Of a stretch of 64,000 nucleotides of DNA, positions 42,851 to 53,000 are shown one piece after another. Each line of letters opens with the position of its first letter. The first letter of the stretch is position 1. This stretch comes from Victivallaceae bacterium (GTDB lineage Bacteria > Verrucomicrobiota > Lentisphaeria > Victivallales > Victivallaceae), in assembly GCA_024405675.1 (NCBI GenBank), contig JAKSOH010000002.1, forward strand, positions 1 through 64,000, written 5' to 3'. The translations under genes and the position numbers were made by a program. Below the pieces are notes generated by a model. It had not been told where the DNA came from. It searched no databases and saw only the letters and a program-made list of their open reading frames with translations.

Positions 42851-44161
42851 TTAAATGGTGAATATTGCCTTTGGAAGCTTGATTTCGCTCTTATTCTCCG
42901 GCTTTCCGACATATACCTGACGGGGACGGACGATCTTGGTATCGCGTCCTATCATCTCCTTCCAATGGGCAATCCATCCGGGGAGCCTGGCCAGCGCGAA
43001 CATCGCGGTGAACATGTTTTCCGGTATGCCCATAGCCCGGTACAGGATTCCGGAATAGAAATCCACGTTGGGATACAAATGGCGCTCGATGAAATAACTG
43101 TCGCCGAGAGCAATCTCCTCCAGACGTTTGGCCACATCCAGAAGCGGATCGTCGATTTTCCTGAAAGCCAGATACTTCTCGCATTCGCGGCGGATGATGA
43201 CCGCCCGGGGATCGTAGGTCTTGTAGGCGCGATGTCCGAATCCCATCAAACGGAAATTGTTATCCTTGGACTTGGCCATCCTGACGAACTTCTCAATGTC
43301 GCCGTCCTCGTGAATCGCCCGGAGCATCTCGATGACCGCCTGGTTCGCCCCACCGTGCAGTGGTCCGGACAAGGCCGAGATTCCAGCGGAAATGGTGGAG
43401 TACAGATTGACCTGGGCGCTACCAATCACCCTGACCGCCGTCGTCGAGCAGTTCTGCTCATGGTCAGCGTGCAGAATGAAAAGGATGTTGAGCAACCTCA
43501 CCGTCTCCGGGCAGATTTCGTAGGGCCGGACCGGGGAATTGAACATCATGTTCAGGAAATTTGCGCAGTACGAAAGGTCCTGACGCGGATAGACCAGCGG
43601 TTCGCCGATCGATTTCTTGTAGACGAATGCAACCATCGTGCGGATGCAGGATATGATCCTGGTGGCCGCCGAATCGATATCCTCTACTACCGAGACCAGG
43701 TCGACGTTCGGGTAGAACGAGGCCATGGCGTTGATCATCGTTGAGAGAATGTTCATCGGATGGGCGTTGCGAGGGAACAAATCGAAGAAATGCCGCATGT
43801 CCTCGTGCATGAGCGAATTGAAGTTAAGCAGCTGCGAGAAATTGCGGCGCTCGTCATAGGTCGGCAGTTCGCCGTGGATCAACAAATAGGCGACGTCGAT
43901 GAACCTGGCCTTTGCCACAAGCTTCTCAATCGGGATGCCGCGGTAGCGCAATATGCCCTTCTCGCCGTCAATGTATGTTATCTTGCTAAAGCATGACGCC
44001 GTGTTACCGAGACTGGGGTCAATGGTGACCAATCCGGTGCTAGCCCTGAGCTTTCCAATGTCTATGGCCTGCTCACCCTCGGTGCCACACACCAGGGGCA
44101 GGTCGACGGACTTGCGCCCGATGGTCAATCGAGCCGTCTTGTCAACTACCTTTGTCGCCAT
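42851..44161 (-). CDS. gltA: Citrate synthase (type II)
   Basis: 436 residues, as in the hexameric bacterial enzyme. ITYIDGEKGILRYRGIPIEKL is split over the small domain start; catalytic residues fall in ILHADHEQNCSTT, GPLHGGANQAVIEML and FRLMGFGHRAYKTYDPRA; the C-terminal region has ERHLYPNVDFYSGILYRAMG and RPRQVYVG. It condenses oxaloacetate with acetyl-CoA. The second of two ATGs (44161) has GGAG at nine bases and is the better start. Transcribed with the small genes that follow or alone; no clear promoter was found in the 97-base gap upstream. Confidence 0.95.
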   Translation of the reverse strand: MATKVVDKTARLTIGRKSVDLPLVCGTEGEQAIDIGKLRASTGLVTIDPSLGNTASCFSKITYIDGEKGILRYRGIPIEKLVAKARFIDVAYLLIHGELPTYDERRNFSQLLNFNSLMHEDMRHFFDLFPRNAHPMNILSTMINAMASFYPNVDLVSVVEDIDSAATRIISCIRTMVAFVYKKSIGEPLVYPRQDLSYCANFLNMMFNSPVRPYEICPETVRLLNILFILHADHEQNCSTTAVRVIGSAQVNLYSTISAGISALSGPLHGGANQAVIEMLRAIHEDGDIEKFVRMAKSKDNNFRLMGFGHRAYKTYDPRAVIIRRECEKYLAFRKIDDPLLDVAKRLEEIALGDSYFIERHLYPNVDFYSGILYRAMGIPENMFTAMFALARLPGWIAHWKEMIGRDTKIVRPRQVYVGKPENKSEIKLPKAIFTI

Positions 44162-44258
44162 ATTCATAAACTCCGTATCGATTTTCAGAATCAGTATCCG
44201 GTTAACGCGGACCGACAACAATATTACCTTGATAACTTACCGCAAACGACCGTTGTTT

Positions 44259-46286
44259 TCAATCAGTGCGTTTGCCAAGCAATTCAAGGTACGCATTCTC
44301 CAATATATCCGACATGATCCGCCAATCGAAAACACGCGGAGTCTGACGGCGGCCGTTGTCAGCGAAACGCATTCTCCTGGCATCGTCATCGAACAGCCCG
44401 CGCGTCCGCTCCACGACGCCATTGACATCTCCGACATCGAGGACATATCCGGATTCTCCGTCGGACACGATCTCAGGTGCCCCATCGACCCGCCATGAAA
44501 TCACCGGAAGGCCGGCGAAAAGAGCCTGCACGACGGCACGCGGCAGGCCCTCGCGCAACGAAAGATGCCAAAGCAAATCCCCCTGGACAAGATAGGCCGG
44601 AACGTCGCGCGGACTGACAAGTCCGGCAAGATGGATGCGGTTCGAAAATCCCCCTCTTTCCGCCGTCTCAAGGATTTTCTCGCGAAGTTCGCCATCGCCG
44701 ACAATCAGGCAATGCACGTCGTCGCTCGTTGATGCTATACGTGAAAAAGCCTCCAGAACATATTCATACCCCTTGAGCGGTTGCAATCTCGCCACGCAAA
44801 CGACAACCTTCGCTTCGTCCGGAATGCCTAGTTTCCGCCGCAAGCCGGTGTCGCGTCTTGCGGCTGCCAGCGACTCGATGTCCATGCCGCTGTACACGAC
44901 GCGGTAAAGACCGATATTCGCTATCCTGTTATCGATGCACTGATCCACCATGGCCTGAGCCACCGCGAATATGCGATCGCTGCACATCGCCGCAATCTTC
45001 TCGGCAAACACATAGAGCGAATTGCGCCAGGCGCTGCAGTATGGGGAAAACGGCTGCCCGTGCACGGTGTGTACCACCACCGGGACTCCGGCCAGCCTGG
45101 CGGCCAGACGGCCCAGGATGCCGGCCTTTGAACTATGGGTATGGACGACATCGAAGTTTCCGGAACAGAACAACCGGTACAATTGAAAGAAGGCGACGAC
45201 GTCGTTAACCGGCGAAAGCTCGCGAACCAGGGACGGAATCGTCCTGACTTCGCACATATCTTGTTCCGAACTTCCGAGGAGTTGCCCCTCCCTGCCGGCA
45301 CAGGGACCGGTGACGAGAAGGCAGCGATGCCCCTTCTCCCGATGCCCCCTTATCGTCAGAAGCGTATTCTCCTGGGCCCCGCCGACAATCATGCGTGTTA
45401 TCACATGACAGATGTTAAGCGACGGCGGCAGTGGTTTGGCTCCGGAATTCGTGAATTCGACAGCCCCCACCGGCTCGCCATCATAGTAGAGCCGCCCGCC
45501 GGCCATGGAGTAGCGACCGTGGCAGAAAGCGTCCGCAACCTGCGGAAAGACGACATGGTCGCCGGATATCTTCAAAAATTCGACATTGTCCTTCGCCAGA
45601 CGGCGTAAGGCATCATCGCACTTGGAACCGACGCGCGACGAGAAGATGCCGGACAACTCAGGCACGGAATGGCCGGACAGCTCTACCGGAACCTCGCCCG
45701 ATATGCCGAGCACCGGACCGCCGTCCACATCGTCCTTGCCGTCGCCATGGTACGGCTGGACCAGAATGACGCTGCTACGCAGACTGGCGCAGCCGGACAC
45801 GATGGCGCGTTCAACCGGTCCCAGATGAAGGCCGGCGAATACACGACGGCCGGTTCCATCGACCTTGGTTAGGTCCCCTGGATGGACGTTGAGACACGGA
45901 ATGCTCTCGGCGATATTGGTCAGAGGCACGAATCCGGCAAGCATGGCGACCCTGGCGCCACGGCGTCTGAGCTCAGCCAGCAAAAGCTTGCTCCATTTGT
46001 CGCGCAAATACCGGCGATGTTCGGTGTCCAGCCGAATTGAATCCTCGCCGTGTTCCTGATAAAAACGGCGAATGTCGAGCAAAACGCACTCGACTTCATA
46101 TTTCGAAGCGATTTCCTCGGCATTAGATTCCGGGCGGTCGGTTATTATCACCACGGCATGGTACGAGCAGTCGGCATGCGAGCGCTCGTACTCAAGAAGA
46201 GCGCGTGCATTGCTGCCCGTACCGCTCAGCAGCACGGCGACCGGAACCGGATCGCCATTGGATTTAAACAAGGGACGAGGTTTCAT
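44259..46286 (-). CDS. PurN-like formyltransferase fused to a GT4 glycosyltransferase
   Basis: One frame of 675 codons. Residues about 12-285 resemble the PurN formyltransferase fold: VAVLLSGTGSNARALLE, AMLAGFVPL, NVHPGDL with Asn133 and His135, and VDGGPVL with Asp188, so the three PurN catalytic positions are kept. From about residue 293 a retaining glycosyltransferase begins: HVITRMIVGGAQENTLL, VVHTHSSKAGILGRLAAR, VVCVARLQPLKGYEYVLEAF, LIVGDGELR and SLREGLPRAVVQALFAG. The first domain may transfer a formyl group to an amino sugar or to another amine, the second a sugar; this is inference. AAAGGAT stands six bases before the ATG. Confidence 0.8.
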   Translation of the reverse strand: MKPRPLFKSNGDPVPVAVLLSGTGSNARALLEYERSHADCSYHAVVIITDRPESNAEEIASKYEVECVLLDIRRFYQEHGEDSIRLDTEHRRYLRDKWSKLLLAELRRRGARVAMLAGFVPLTNIAESIPCLNVHPGDLTKVDGTGRRVFAGLHLGPVERAIVSGCASLRSSVILVQPYHGDGKDDVDGGPVLGISGEVPVELSGHSVPELSGIFSSRVGSKCDDALRRLAKDNVEFLKISGDHVVFPQVADAFCHGRYSMAGGRLYYDGEPVGAVEFTNSGAKPLPPSLNICHVITRMIVGGAQENTLLTIRGHREKGHRCLLVTGPCAGREGQLLGSSEQDMCEVRTIPSLVRELSPVNDVVAFFQLYRLFCSGNFDVVHTHSSKAGILGRLAARLAGVPVVVHTVHGQPFSPYCSAWRNSLYVFAEKIAAMCSDRIFAVAQAMVDQCIDNRIANIGLYRVVYSGMDIESLAAARRDTGLRRKLGIPDEAKVVVCVARLQPLKGYEYVLEAFSRIASTSDDVHCLIVGDGELREKILETAERGGFSNRIHLAGLVSPRDVPAYLVQGDLLWHLSLREGLPRAVVQALFAGLPVISWRVDGAPEIVSDGESGYVLDVGDVNGVVERTRGLFDDDARRMRFADNGRRQTPRVFDWRIMSDILENAYLELLGKRTD

Positions 46287-46328
46287 TTATCCTTTTTCTC
46301 CCGAAGTTCGAACTTGTCACAATCTCCA

Positions 46329-46574
46329 TCACTGCCGGCAAGGCAGCAAATACACAAAACACATTGGGGACGAAATACCGCGAAACCGGCAAAAGAGTCT
46401 CTCATCCTCGTACAGGAGTCCGGAACTCTTCTTGTTATCCTCAAGACGGTGTCTATATGATGCACAGTCCGCCCCGTACACCTTCTTACAGAACGGTATG
46501 TTGAAACTGGAATGCGATACAACTAGCGTGCGTTCCTTGCAATGCGGACAGACGTCGAACTCATCCGGCTTCAT
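46329..46574 (-). CDS. Small zinc-ribbon-like protein
   Basis: 81 residues, with VCPHCKERTLVVSH at the start and IPFCKKVYGADC further on, which together could bind one metal ion. A GGAGG site lies eight bases before the ATG, and the gene overlaps the end of the metallophosphoesterase gene by 14 bases, which supports translation. The C-terminal half is not recognisable. It lies 42 bases before the PurN-like fusion gene. Function unknown. Confidence 0.55.
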   Translation of the reverse strand: MKPDEFDVCPHCKERTLVVSHSSFNIPFCKKVYGADCASYRHRLEDNKKSSGLLYEDERLFCRFRGISSPMCFVYLLPCRQ

Positions 46575-47421
46575 CGTATTTTCCTCCTGTTACCTCCAGC
46601 AATGTTATTTCAGGCGGACAGAACATCCTTAGATCGAGACGATGACCGCCGATTCCCCTGGTGACATATATGTCATGCTTTCCGATGGATGCGAATCCTC
46701 CATAACCCCATGATGCGATACCTGGGGCCATTATACGCCGACTCCACGGAATCCTGACCTGTCCACCGTGGGTATGTCCGCAGACAGTCAACCCGATATT
46801 TCCGGTGCAAAGGCATTTGTATACGGCCTCGCCGCGATGCGTAAGGAATATGATGGGAAGAGTCCTGTCCACGTTGGAGAAAGCCCGGGCGACATCGATT
46901 TCCCCAAGTTCGCATTCCGGCACGCCGACTATCTGAACGTCTTGATCGTGGATGCGAATCAGGCGACTGGTGTTGTCCAACGACACGGCCCCTGCGGATT
47001 CCGCCGCATCGGCAAGGTAACGCCATCCGTACGTCAGGTCATGATTGCCGGAAACGATAAAAACGCCGCATCTCGACTTCAACTTGGAGACGAAAGTCCC
47101 GAACTCGCCGGCCGCCTGCGGAGAACTGAACGAATCGATTCCGACGCGGACATAGTCGCCCGCAAGCAATATAATATCCGGTTCAAGGGAATTGGTCGTT
47201 TGGACAATGCGGTCACCCCACCTGGCGTCGCCATTCATTGGGAAGAGATGCAAATCGCTTAGTACGACAATCCGCAGGTTTTCCGGCGAACGCCACATGG
47301 GCATGTCATATCTGACGCGCTCGACGACGAGACGGCGCGGTTCAACGAAGAATCCGTACACGGCCGCCACTAGGACAATCAGTGCGACAATCGCAACGAC
47401 AAGGACCAAGGCGCGCCGCAT
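46561..47421 (-). CDS. Membrane-anchored metallophosphoesterase (YaeI-like)
   Basis: About 286 residues. An N-terminal membrane helix (ALVLVVAIVALIVLVAAVYG) is followed by a calcineurin-like domain: VVLSDLHLFPMN, ILLAGDYVRV, IVSGNHDLTYG, IIFLTHRGE and VCGHTHGGQVRIP, all the metal ligands being present. Relatives include YaeI/YkuE-type phosphodiesterases acting on lipids or UDP-diacylglucosamine-like substrates. The substrate here is unknown. The ATG shares bases with the stop of the Clp gene (TGATG); a GTG one codon earlier is possible. Confidence 0.85.
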   Translation of the reverse strand: MRRALVLVVAIVALIVLVAAVYGFFVEPRRLVVERVRYDMPMWRSPENLRIVVLSDLHLFPMNGDARWGDRIVQTTNSLEPDIILLAGDYVRVGIDSFSSPQAAGEFGTFVSKLKSRCGVFIVSGNHDLTYGWRYLADAAESAGAVSLDNTSRLIRIHDQDVQIVGVPECELGEIDVARAFSNVDRTLPIIFLTHRGEAVYKCLCTGNIGLTVCGHTHGGQVRIPWSRRIMAPGIASWGYGGFASIGKHDIYVTRGIGGHRLDLRMFCPPEITLLEVTGGKYDEAG

Positions 47422-47840
47422 CACTGCTTGCGCTGGGCAGCGCGCCGGGCGGTGGCGAGTTGCGGAACAAAAGTCACGCGTCCGTCGGAAAGCACCGCGC
47501 GCACCGACGGAACACCGTCAAACGCACCGCGTAGCAGTTCCTCGGACAACGGATCCTCGAGATTGCGCTCGATGGATCTGCGAAGCGGACGCGCCCCCAG
47601 TTCCAGATCATCGCCATTGCCGATAATGAAATCGACCACCTCGTCATCAAGTTCGAGTTCCATTCCACGAGCGGTCAGACGGTCGAAGAGCTGCGCCAGC
47701 TCGACTCCGACGATCTTTTTCAGGTCGGAACGGGTCAAAGAGTTGAAGACGACCACCTCGTCGACGCGGTTGAGGAACTCGGCCTTGAGCGCCTTCCTGA
47801 CCGACGACAAGAGCTGCTCGCGACGTTTCTCGGCATCCAT
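47421..47840 (-). CDS. Clp ATPase, C-terminal fragment after a frameshift
   Basis: 139 residues beginning [19 protein letters not shown], then [20 protein letters not shown] and [14 protein letters not shown]-like text (here [15 protein letters not shown]), which is the end of the second AAA+ module and the D2-small domain of ClpA/ClpC/ClpB proteins, including the sensor-2 GARPLRR motif. It is in a different frame from the large upstream part, and the ATG has no ribosome site, so it is probably not made as a separate chain unless a frameshift or re-initiation occurs. Confidence 0.75.
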   Translation of the reverse strand: MDAEKRREQLLSSVRKALKAEFLNRVDEVVVFNSLTRSDLKKIVGVELAQLFDRLTARGMELELDDEVVDFIIGNGDDLELGARPLRRSIERNLEDPLSEELLRGAFDGVPSVRAVLSDGRVTFVPQLATARRAAQRKQ

Positions 47841-49938
47841 GGCGGCTGTTACTGGTCATGATGACGATGGTGTTGCGGAAATCAACCTTGCGGCCGAGCG
47901 TATCCGTGACATGCCCCTCCTCCAGTATCTGAAGAAGCATATGCATGACGTCCGGATGGGCCTTTTCAATCTCGTCGAACAGCACAACGGAATAGGGACG
48001 ACGACGGACCTTTTCTGTGAGTTCGCCGCCCTCGCCGTAGCCGACGTATCCTGGTGGCGAGCCGACCAGGCGGGTGACATTGAATTTCTCCATGTACTCC
48101 GACATGTCTATCTGAATGAGAGCATCGCGGTCATTGAACATGAACGATGCGAGCTCCTTGGCGAGAAGGGTCTTGCCGACTCCGGTCGGCCCGAGAAATA
48201 TGAACGAACCGATGGGCCGGTTGGGATTCTTTATGGCGGCGCGGCCACGGCGCAACGCCCGGCTGACGGCGGAGATGGCGTCCGACTGGCCGATTACCCT
48301 GGAAGAAAGTTCCTTTTCCATGTCGAGCAACCGCTTGCTTTCGGCGTTGCCGATGCGCTGCAGCGGGATACCGGTCAACTTGGAGACCACGGCGGCCATG
48401 GTGTTGTCGTCAACCACAGGGCGGTGCGTCTCGTTCTCCTGACGCCAGGCCTTGCGCTTCTCCTCGAGTCGTTTCTTGAGTTCAGCCTCGCGATCGCGCC
48501 AGACGGCGGAAGTCTCGAATTCCTGTTGGGAGGCGGTCCGCTCCTTCTCCTGCCTGGCGTTGCGAATAGCATCCTCCAGTTCGGAGAAATCCGGCGGCAC
48601 GACCATGTTGTCGATGCGCACCCTGGCACCGGCCTCGTCCATGACGTCGATAGCCTTGTCGGGCAGGAAACGGCCGGTTATGTAGCGGTCGGACAACCGC
48701 ACCGCGGTCTCGAGCGCCGAATCGGTGTAGCTCACGTGGTGATGCTTCTCGTAGGTCTCTCGCAACCCCATGAGTATCTTCACGGAATCTTCGACGCTGG
48801 GAGGATTGACCATCACGGACTGGAAACGCCGTTCGAGGGCGGCATCCTTCTCTATGCTCTTCCTGTACTCGTTGAGCGTGGTGGCACCGATGCACTGGAT
48901 CTCGCCGCGGGAAAGAGCCGGCTTGATGATGTTGGCGGCATCCATGGCCCCTTCGCCATCGCCGGCACCGACAATCATGTGAAGTTCGTCAATGAAGAGT
49001 ATGACCTGCCCGGAGTTGCGGGCCTCGTCGAGAACAGCCTTGATGCGTTCCTCGAACTGGCCGCGATACTTGGTGCCGGCCACCATGAGAGCAAGGTCTA
49101 TGGCGAATATGCGCTTGTCGGCGAGAATCTCGGGAACATTGTGCGAAGCGATGGCAAGGGCCAATCCCTCAAGGACGGCGGTCTTACCAACGCCGGCCTC
49201 GCCAATGAGCACCGGATTGTTCTTGGTCCGACGGCAGAGAATCTGGATAACCCTATCGATTTCGTCGCTCCGTCCAATGACAGGGTCGAGCTTTCCCTCC
49301 GCCGCGAGCGCTGTGAGATCGCGTCCAAACGAGGAAAGCGCGTTCAAGGCGGAACGCCCGGGCTCGGCGCCGGATTCGGGGGGGCGGAAGAAGTCATCGT
49401 TGAAATCCGGGATATCGAATCCGTCATAGGGGCTGTCAGTCTCTGATGAATCGGAGGAGTCCTGGGGATTTTCGTTACCTGGCACGTAGTCTGGATCGAG
49501 ATCACGAACAATGTCCTCACGGAGCGAATCGGCATCAATGCCGAGATTGCTGAGTATCCGCGACGCGTTTCCGCCGCAGCGCAATATGGCGAGCAGGAGA
49601 TGTTCGGTTCCAACGAACCGGTAATTCATGCCATTGGCCTCCTGACGAGCCTGCTCAATGATTTTAGCCGAAGTAACGGACAGCGGTCGGCGTCCCTTGA
49701 TGCCGGTACCGCCGTTGTCGCCCATGCTTTTCTCAACTTCCAAACGCAACCGGGCGAAATTGAGTCCGCGCGACTTGAGCTTTGCGACGGCGACGCCGTC
49801 GTTGAGAGCGAGCAATCCGAGAAGAAGATGCGGAGCGTCAATCTCGTCATGATTCAAACGCTCGGCCTCGCGGTCGGCAAGAAAGAGGACGCGGCGCGCA
49901 TTTGGCGTCCAGTCATCCATGGACATATGTTCGGACAT
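47647..49938 (-). CDS. clpC: ClpC-type AAA+ chaperone, N-terminal part (frameshifted)
   Basis: Residues 1-697 follow the Clp/Hsp100 plan: a double Clp N-domain ([21 protein letters not shown] in two pieces, [13 protein letters not shown]), first AAA+ module ([55 protein letters not shown] in two pieces), a middle coiled coil, and second module ([47 protein letters not shown]). After TIVIMTSN (47848) the frame is lost and 66 unrelated residues follow; the proper C-terminus continues in another frame. About 20 residues normally found here are also missing. Unfolding of proteins for ClpP is the normal role. Start ATG has GGAGGAG upstream. Confidence 0.85.
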   Translation of the reverse strand: MSEHMSMDDWTPNARRVLFLADREAERLNHDEIDAPHLLLGLLALNDGVAVAKLKSRGLNFARLRLEVEKSMGDNGGTGIKGRRPLSVTSAKIIEQARQEANGMNYRFVGTEHLLLAILRCGGNASRILSNLGIDADSLREDIVRDLDPDYVPGNENPQDSSDSSETDSPYDGFDIPDFNDDFFRPPESGAEPGRSALNALSSFGRDLTALAAEGKLDPVIGRSDEIDRVIQILCRRTKNNPVLIGEAGVGKTAVLEGLALAIASHNVPEILADKRIFAIDLALMVAGTKYRGQFEERIKAVLDEARNSGQVILFIDELHMIVGAGDGEGAMDAANIIKPALSRGEIQCIGATTLNEYRKSIEKDAALERRFQSVMVNPPSVEDSVKILMGLRETYEKHHHVSYTDSALETAVRLSDRYITGRFLPDKAIDVMDEAGARVRIDNMVVPPDFSELEDAIRNARQEKERTASQQEFETSAVWRDREAELKKRLEEKRKAWRQENETHRPVVDDNTMAAVVSKLTGIPLQRIGNAESKRLLDMEKELSSRVIGQSDAISAVSRALRRGRAAIKNPNRPIGSFIFLGPTGVGKTLLAKELASFMFNDRDALIQIDMSEYMEKFNVTRLVGSPPGYVGYGEGGELTEKVRRRPYSVVLFDEIEKAHPDVMHMLLQILEEGHVTDTLGRKVDFRNTIVIMTSNSRHGCRETSRAALVVGQEGAQGRVPQPRRRGGRLQLFDPFRPEKDRRSRAGAALRPSDRSWNGTRT

Positions 49939-49954
49939 ATTTCAAACTCCTCCA

Positions 49955-49990
49955 AGAAACGCGCCGCCAGGAGACACCATGGCGGCGCGC
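49955..49990 (-). terminator. Rho-independent terminator after the giant gene
   Basis: Nine perfect GC-rich pairs (49960-49968 with 49981-49989) around a 12-base loop, followed on the minus strand by TTTCTT. It lies between the stop of the giant gene (50019) and the clpC ribosome site, so it separates the two transcripts. Confidence 0.75.
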
Positions 49991-50018
49991 CAACTATAAA
50001 TCCACACTATCGGCGATT

Positions 50019-53000
50019 CTATGGTCTATAGAGTTTCACTGTGTATGCGCCGGCCATGCCGACGTCGCGGGAATGTTCCAAATGCAGATAGTAATCGCCG
50101 TCGGCATCCGCGACAAGCCCGGTTGTATTTTTCGATCCATCCGCGTGCAACAAGCTTATCGCCAATGTGCTGGAGGTATCGCAATCCCACGACACAACAA
50201 ACGAAGTACCCTGTTTTACGTCTTTGGCCAAATACCAGTCATTCTGGTCATTCATGACGCGTCCGGACTCGCTATACAACCAACCTTCCGCATAATCACC
50301 GAGAACTTGAGCCGTCTCCATGGTGTCATCCTTGTTTTCCTCGGCCCATGTATTGAACTGCGAGAATATAAATTCTTTACCTCCGACGTTGTAGATGTCT
50401 ATCCCCTCCGTCGGATCGCCGTCGCTATTCCACCCCATCTTCGAGTAGGAAACCCTGGACACGGACAAGTAGGCATCCTTGGAAAGATTCACGATGCCGG
50501 TACCGGTAAACTTGTCAAGTCCCAAGATTGTATCGAAGCACGTAAATTCCGGAAGCGCTTTCACATTGATGTAATTATCATCGGGATCCGGAATCAGCTT
50601 GCCGAGACGGATGACCATTTCCGATCCGTATATTTCCGCCGATTCATCGGAGAGCTTGTAGACAATCTTCGACGGACTTGATATCTTGGACGTGTAAACG
50701 ATGGCTCCGTCCGTCCCATCGCCTCCGCCGCCAGTCTCGGAAACAAACGTCAGCTTAGGTCCTCCATCCAAACTGATGTAGACATCGCCCTGACTCGAGC
50801 TACTATCAAGGTAATACTTACCGGTGTTGCCATCCACATCATCGCGATGATCGTAAGCCAGCGCGATTACATCGTCTTTGTCATTCGTTCCGAAGTTTAT
50901 CGTGCCGGTTCCGTCAGCAGTGCCGAGCCAGACGTGTGAACGAGCTCCCACGGTAATCTTGTCTGCTCCAGTCGTTCCAGCATACTTGCGCACAATTCCA
51001 TATCCGGAAATATTGACCTTGTTGGTATGGCTTATGCTATCGACGACATTGGACACGCCCCGACCGCCGAACTTACAATCATCACCTTTTATGACGAATC
51101 CTTTCGTGATGTTCACAGTGGAATCGTCACTATAATAGGTGCCTATCCCATCAAGAACATACGTGTTGTCGATTTCCGCCACTTTGTTGCAACAGATAAC
51201 GTTCACCACCTTGTATCCGGATATTTTTCCCTGGATGGAACAATAGTAATGAGACGATTCTCCGGTCATCGGTCCGAAGTCGGCGGAACGGAGAGTCAGC
51301 GTACCGTAATTTGTGAATGCTACATCTTTTGCGACAACCTTGCCATGGTCGGTCGGCATGGTGATTTTACCGCCCTGTATTTTGCTTGTCGTATCCGCCA
51401 TCAAACTCGCACACAAATCCATGTCCTGGACCCACTCGATTGACCCTCCGACATCGATTCCTGTAGCCTTGAGCGAACCATACGACGACAAGGTGTCGAC
51501 TCCCGATATGCCATTTTTCTCATCCAGCGTTCTTTGTCCGGCAACGATGTCGCCGTCAATATAGGTCCGCTGATAACCAGATCCGGGATCCAACACCAAT
51601 CCTTCAATCTCCATCGAACCATATCCGAAGATTCCGCCTTCCACCTCGTTGACATCCAGCAACTTGAGCTTTCCGGTGGCCTTAGATACAATTGAGGCGA
51701 CAACTTCGGCATTTTGTGCGCCTTTGGACCGTTTGGTCGTGGTCTTTGCCATTTCCGTGGAATTAGTTTCAATACGGCCTATGGTACCGCCGTGTGCATT
51801 GATGGACACATTCTCATATCCGTAGATGTCTCCAACGACTCCATTGACCAAATTTAATACCCCGCCCTTTGAATAGGAGATACTTTCCGATACTGTTATC
51901 GTTCCATTTGACTCGGATGACGTTTCCGTGGACTTGGCGCTGTCCATCCATTCCCCTTCTACCAGCACCCTGCGATCTATGTCACCGACGGTGGCGTTAC
52001 TGATATTGACCGTATTGTATCCATGAAACTCGACTTCCATGATTTGGGAATTTTCAATTTTCAATGAGCCGCTCGCCGTGGTTGAACTGGACTTGGAATA
52101 TTTGTCGGTCACCGTGCTCGGATTTTGAGCTCCTTTTCTCTTTGTTTCCGTTCTATTTTCGGATATGGAAACCGAAGAGTCGCCGGCATACATCAAGCCA
52201 TGGACAGAACCGCTGTTCCAAACATTGCAAAACGTCACTGCATCGTATCCGCAAGCCGTCATTCCGGCCAAGTCGTTCTCCGATCCATCGACAACCAGTT
52301 TCCCTGCGACTTTGGAATTGGAGTTAAACTTGTACACGCGCGAAATCGTCTCCACGTCATCCTTGATGTTGGACTTGACATCAAGCTGCTCGTTGGAAGT
52401 CGCAGCGTAACCATCGAACACAACACCGTAATTGTGATCGTTTTTCACTACCACGGACTCCAAATACACCGTCGAGAAACCGGACACTCGAGTTCCATCC
52501 GTAAAAGTACCATCATTCACCCGAAGGGCGCCTGCAAGTTTCGTAGAAGTCGTGACACCAATCTTCGCGGTGTAGCTGCTGTTCTTGTCATCCTTGTAAA
52601 CATACGATGTCAATGCTGAGTTTCCTGGAACAAATTCCGTCCCTCCGACAATATCGGCTATGCGCATTCCTGCAATCCTATCGGCCTGCTCCTTCGAAGC
52701 AGCCGTTACTGTTTTGGAGCTGACTGAGGCATTGATTATGCCTCCTGCATGTTCAGGAGCGTCATCTCCTATTAACGCATGACGCAACGTCACGTCGGAA
52801 TAGCCGTTTATCTCCCTTATCTCATAGTGCGCGCCTTCGCCGCTTCCATACACATCCTCACTACCAAGCTCCAACTTCCCGGTGTTGTTCTGCGAAGTCT
52901 TCAAGGTATAGCTTCCGCTTTCCGCCACAGGAACAAAACTGCCTCTTATTGTCGTCGTTGAATTGGTATAGGTCTCGGTTGTAGAAACAATATCGGACGA

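Noticed and set aside
42842-44258. Promoter for gltA upstream of 44161
   Set aside because: Only weak pairs such as TTGCGG/TATTGT could be found; not good enough to report.
47428-49446. Plus-strand open frame of 672 codons opposite the Clp gene
   Set aside because: Antisense shadow of a gene with clear AAA+ motifs; no ribosome site and no recognisable features.
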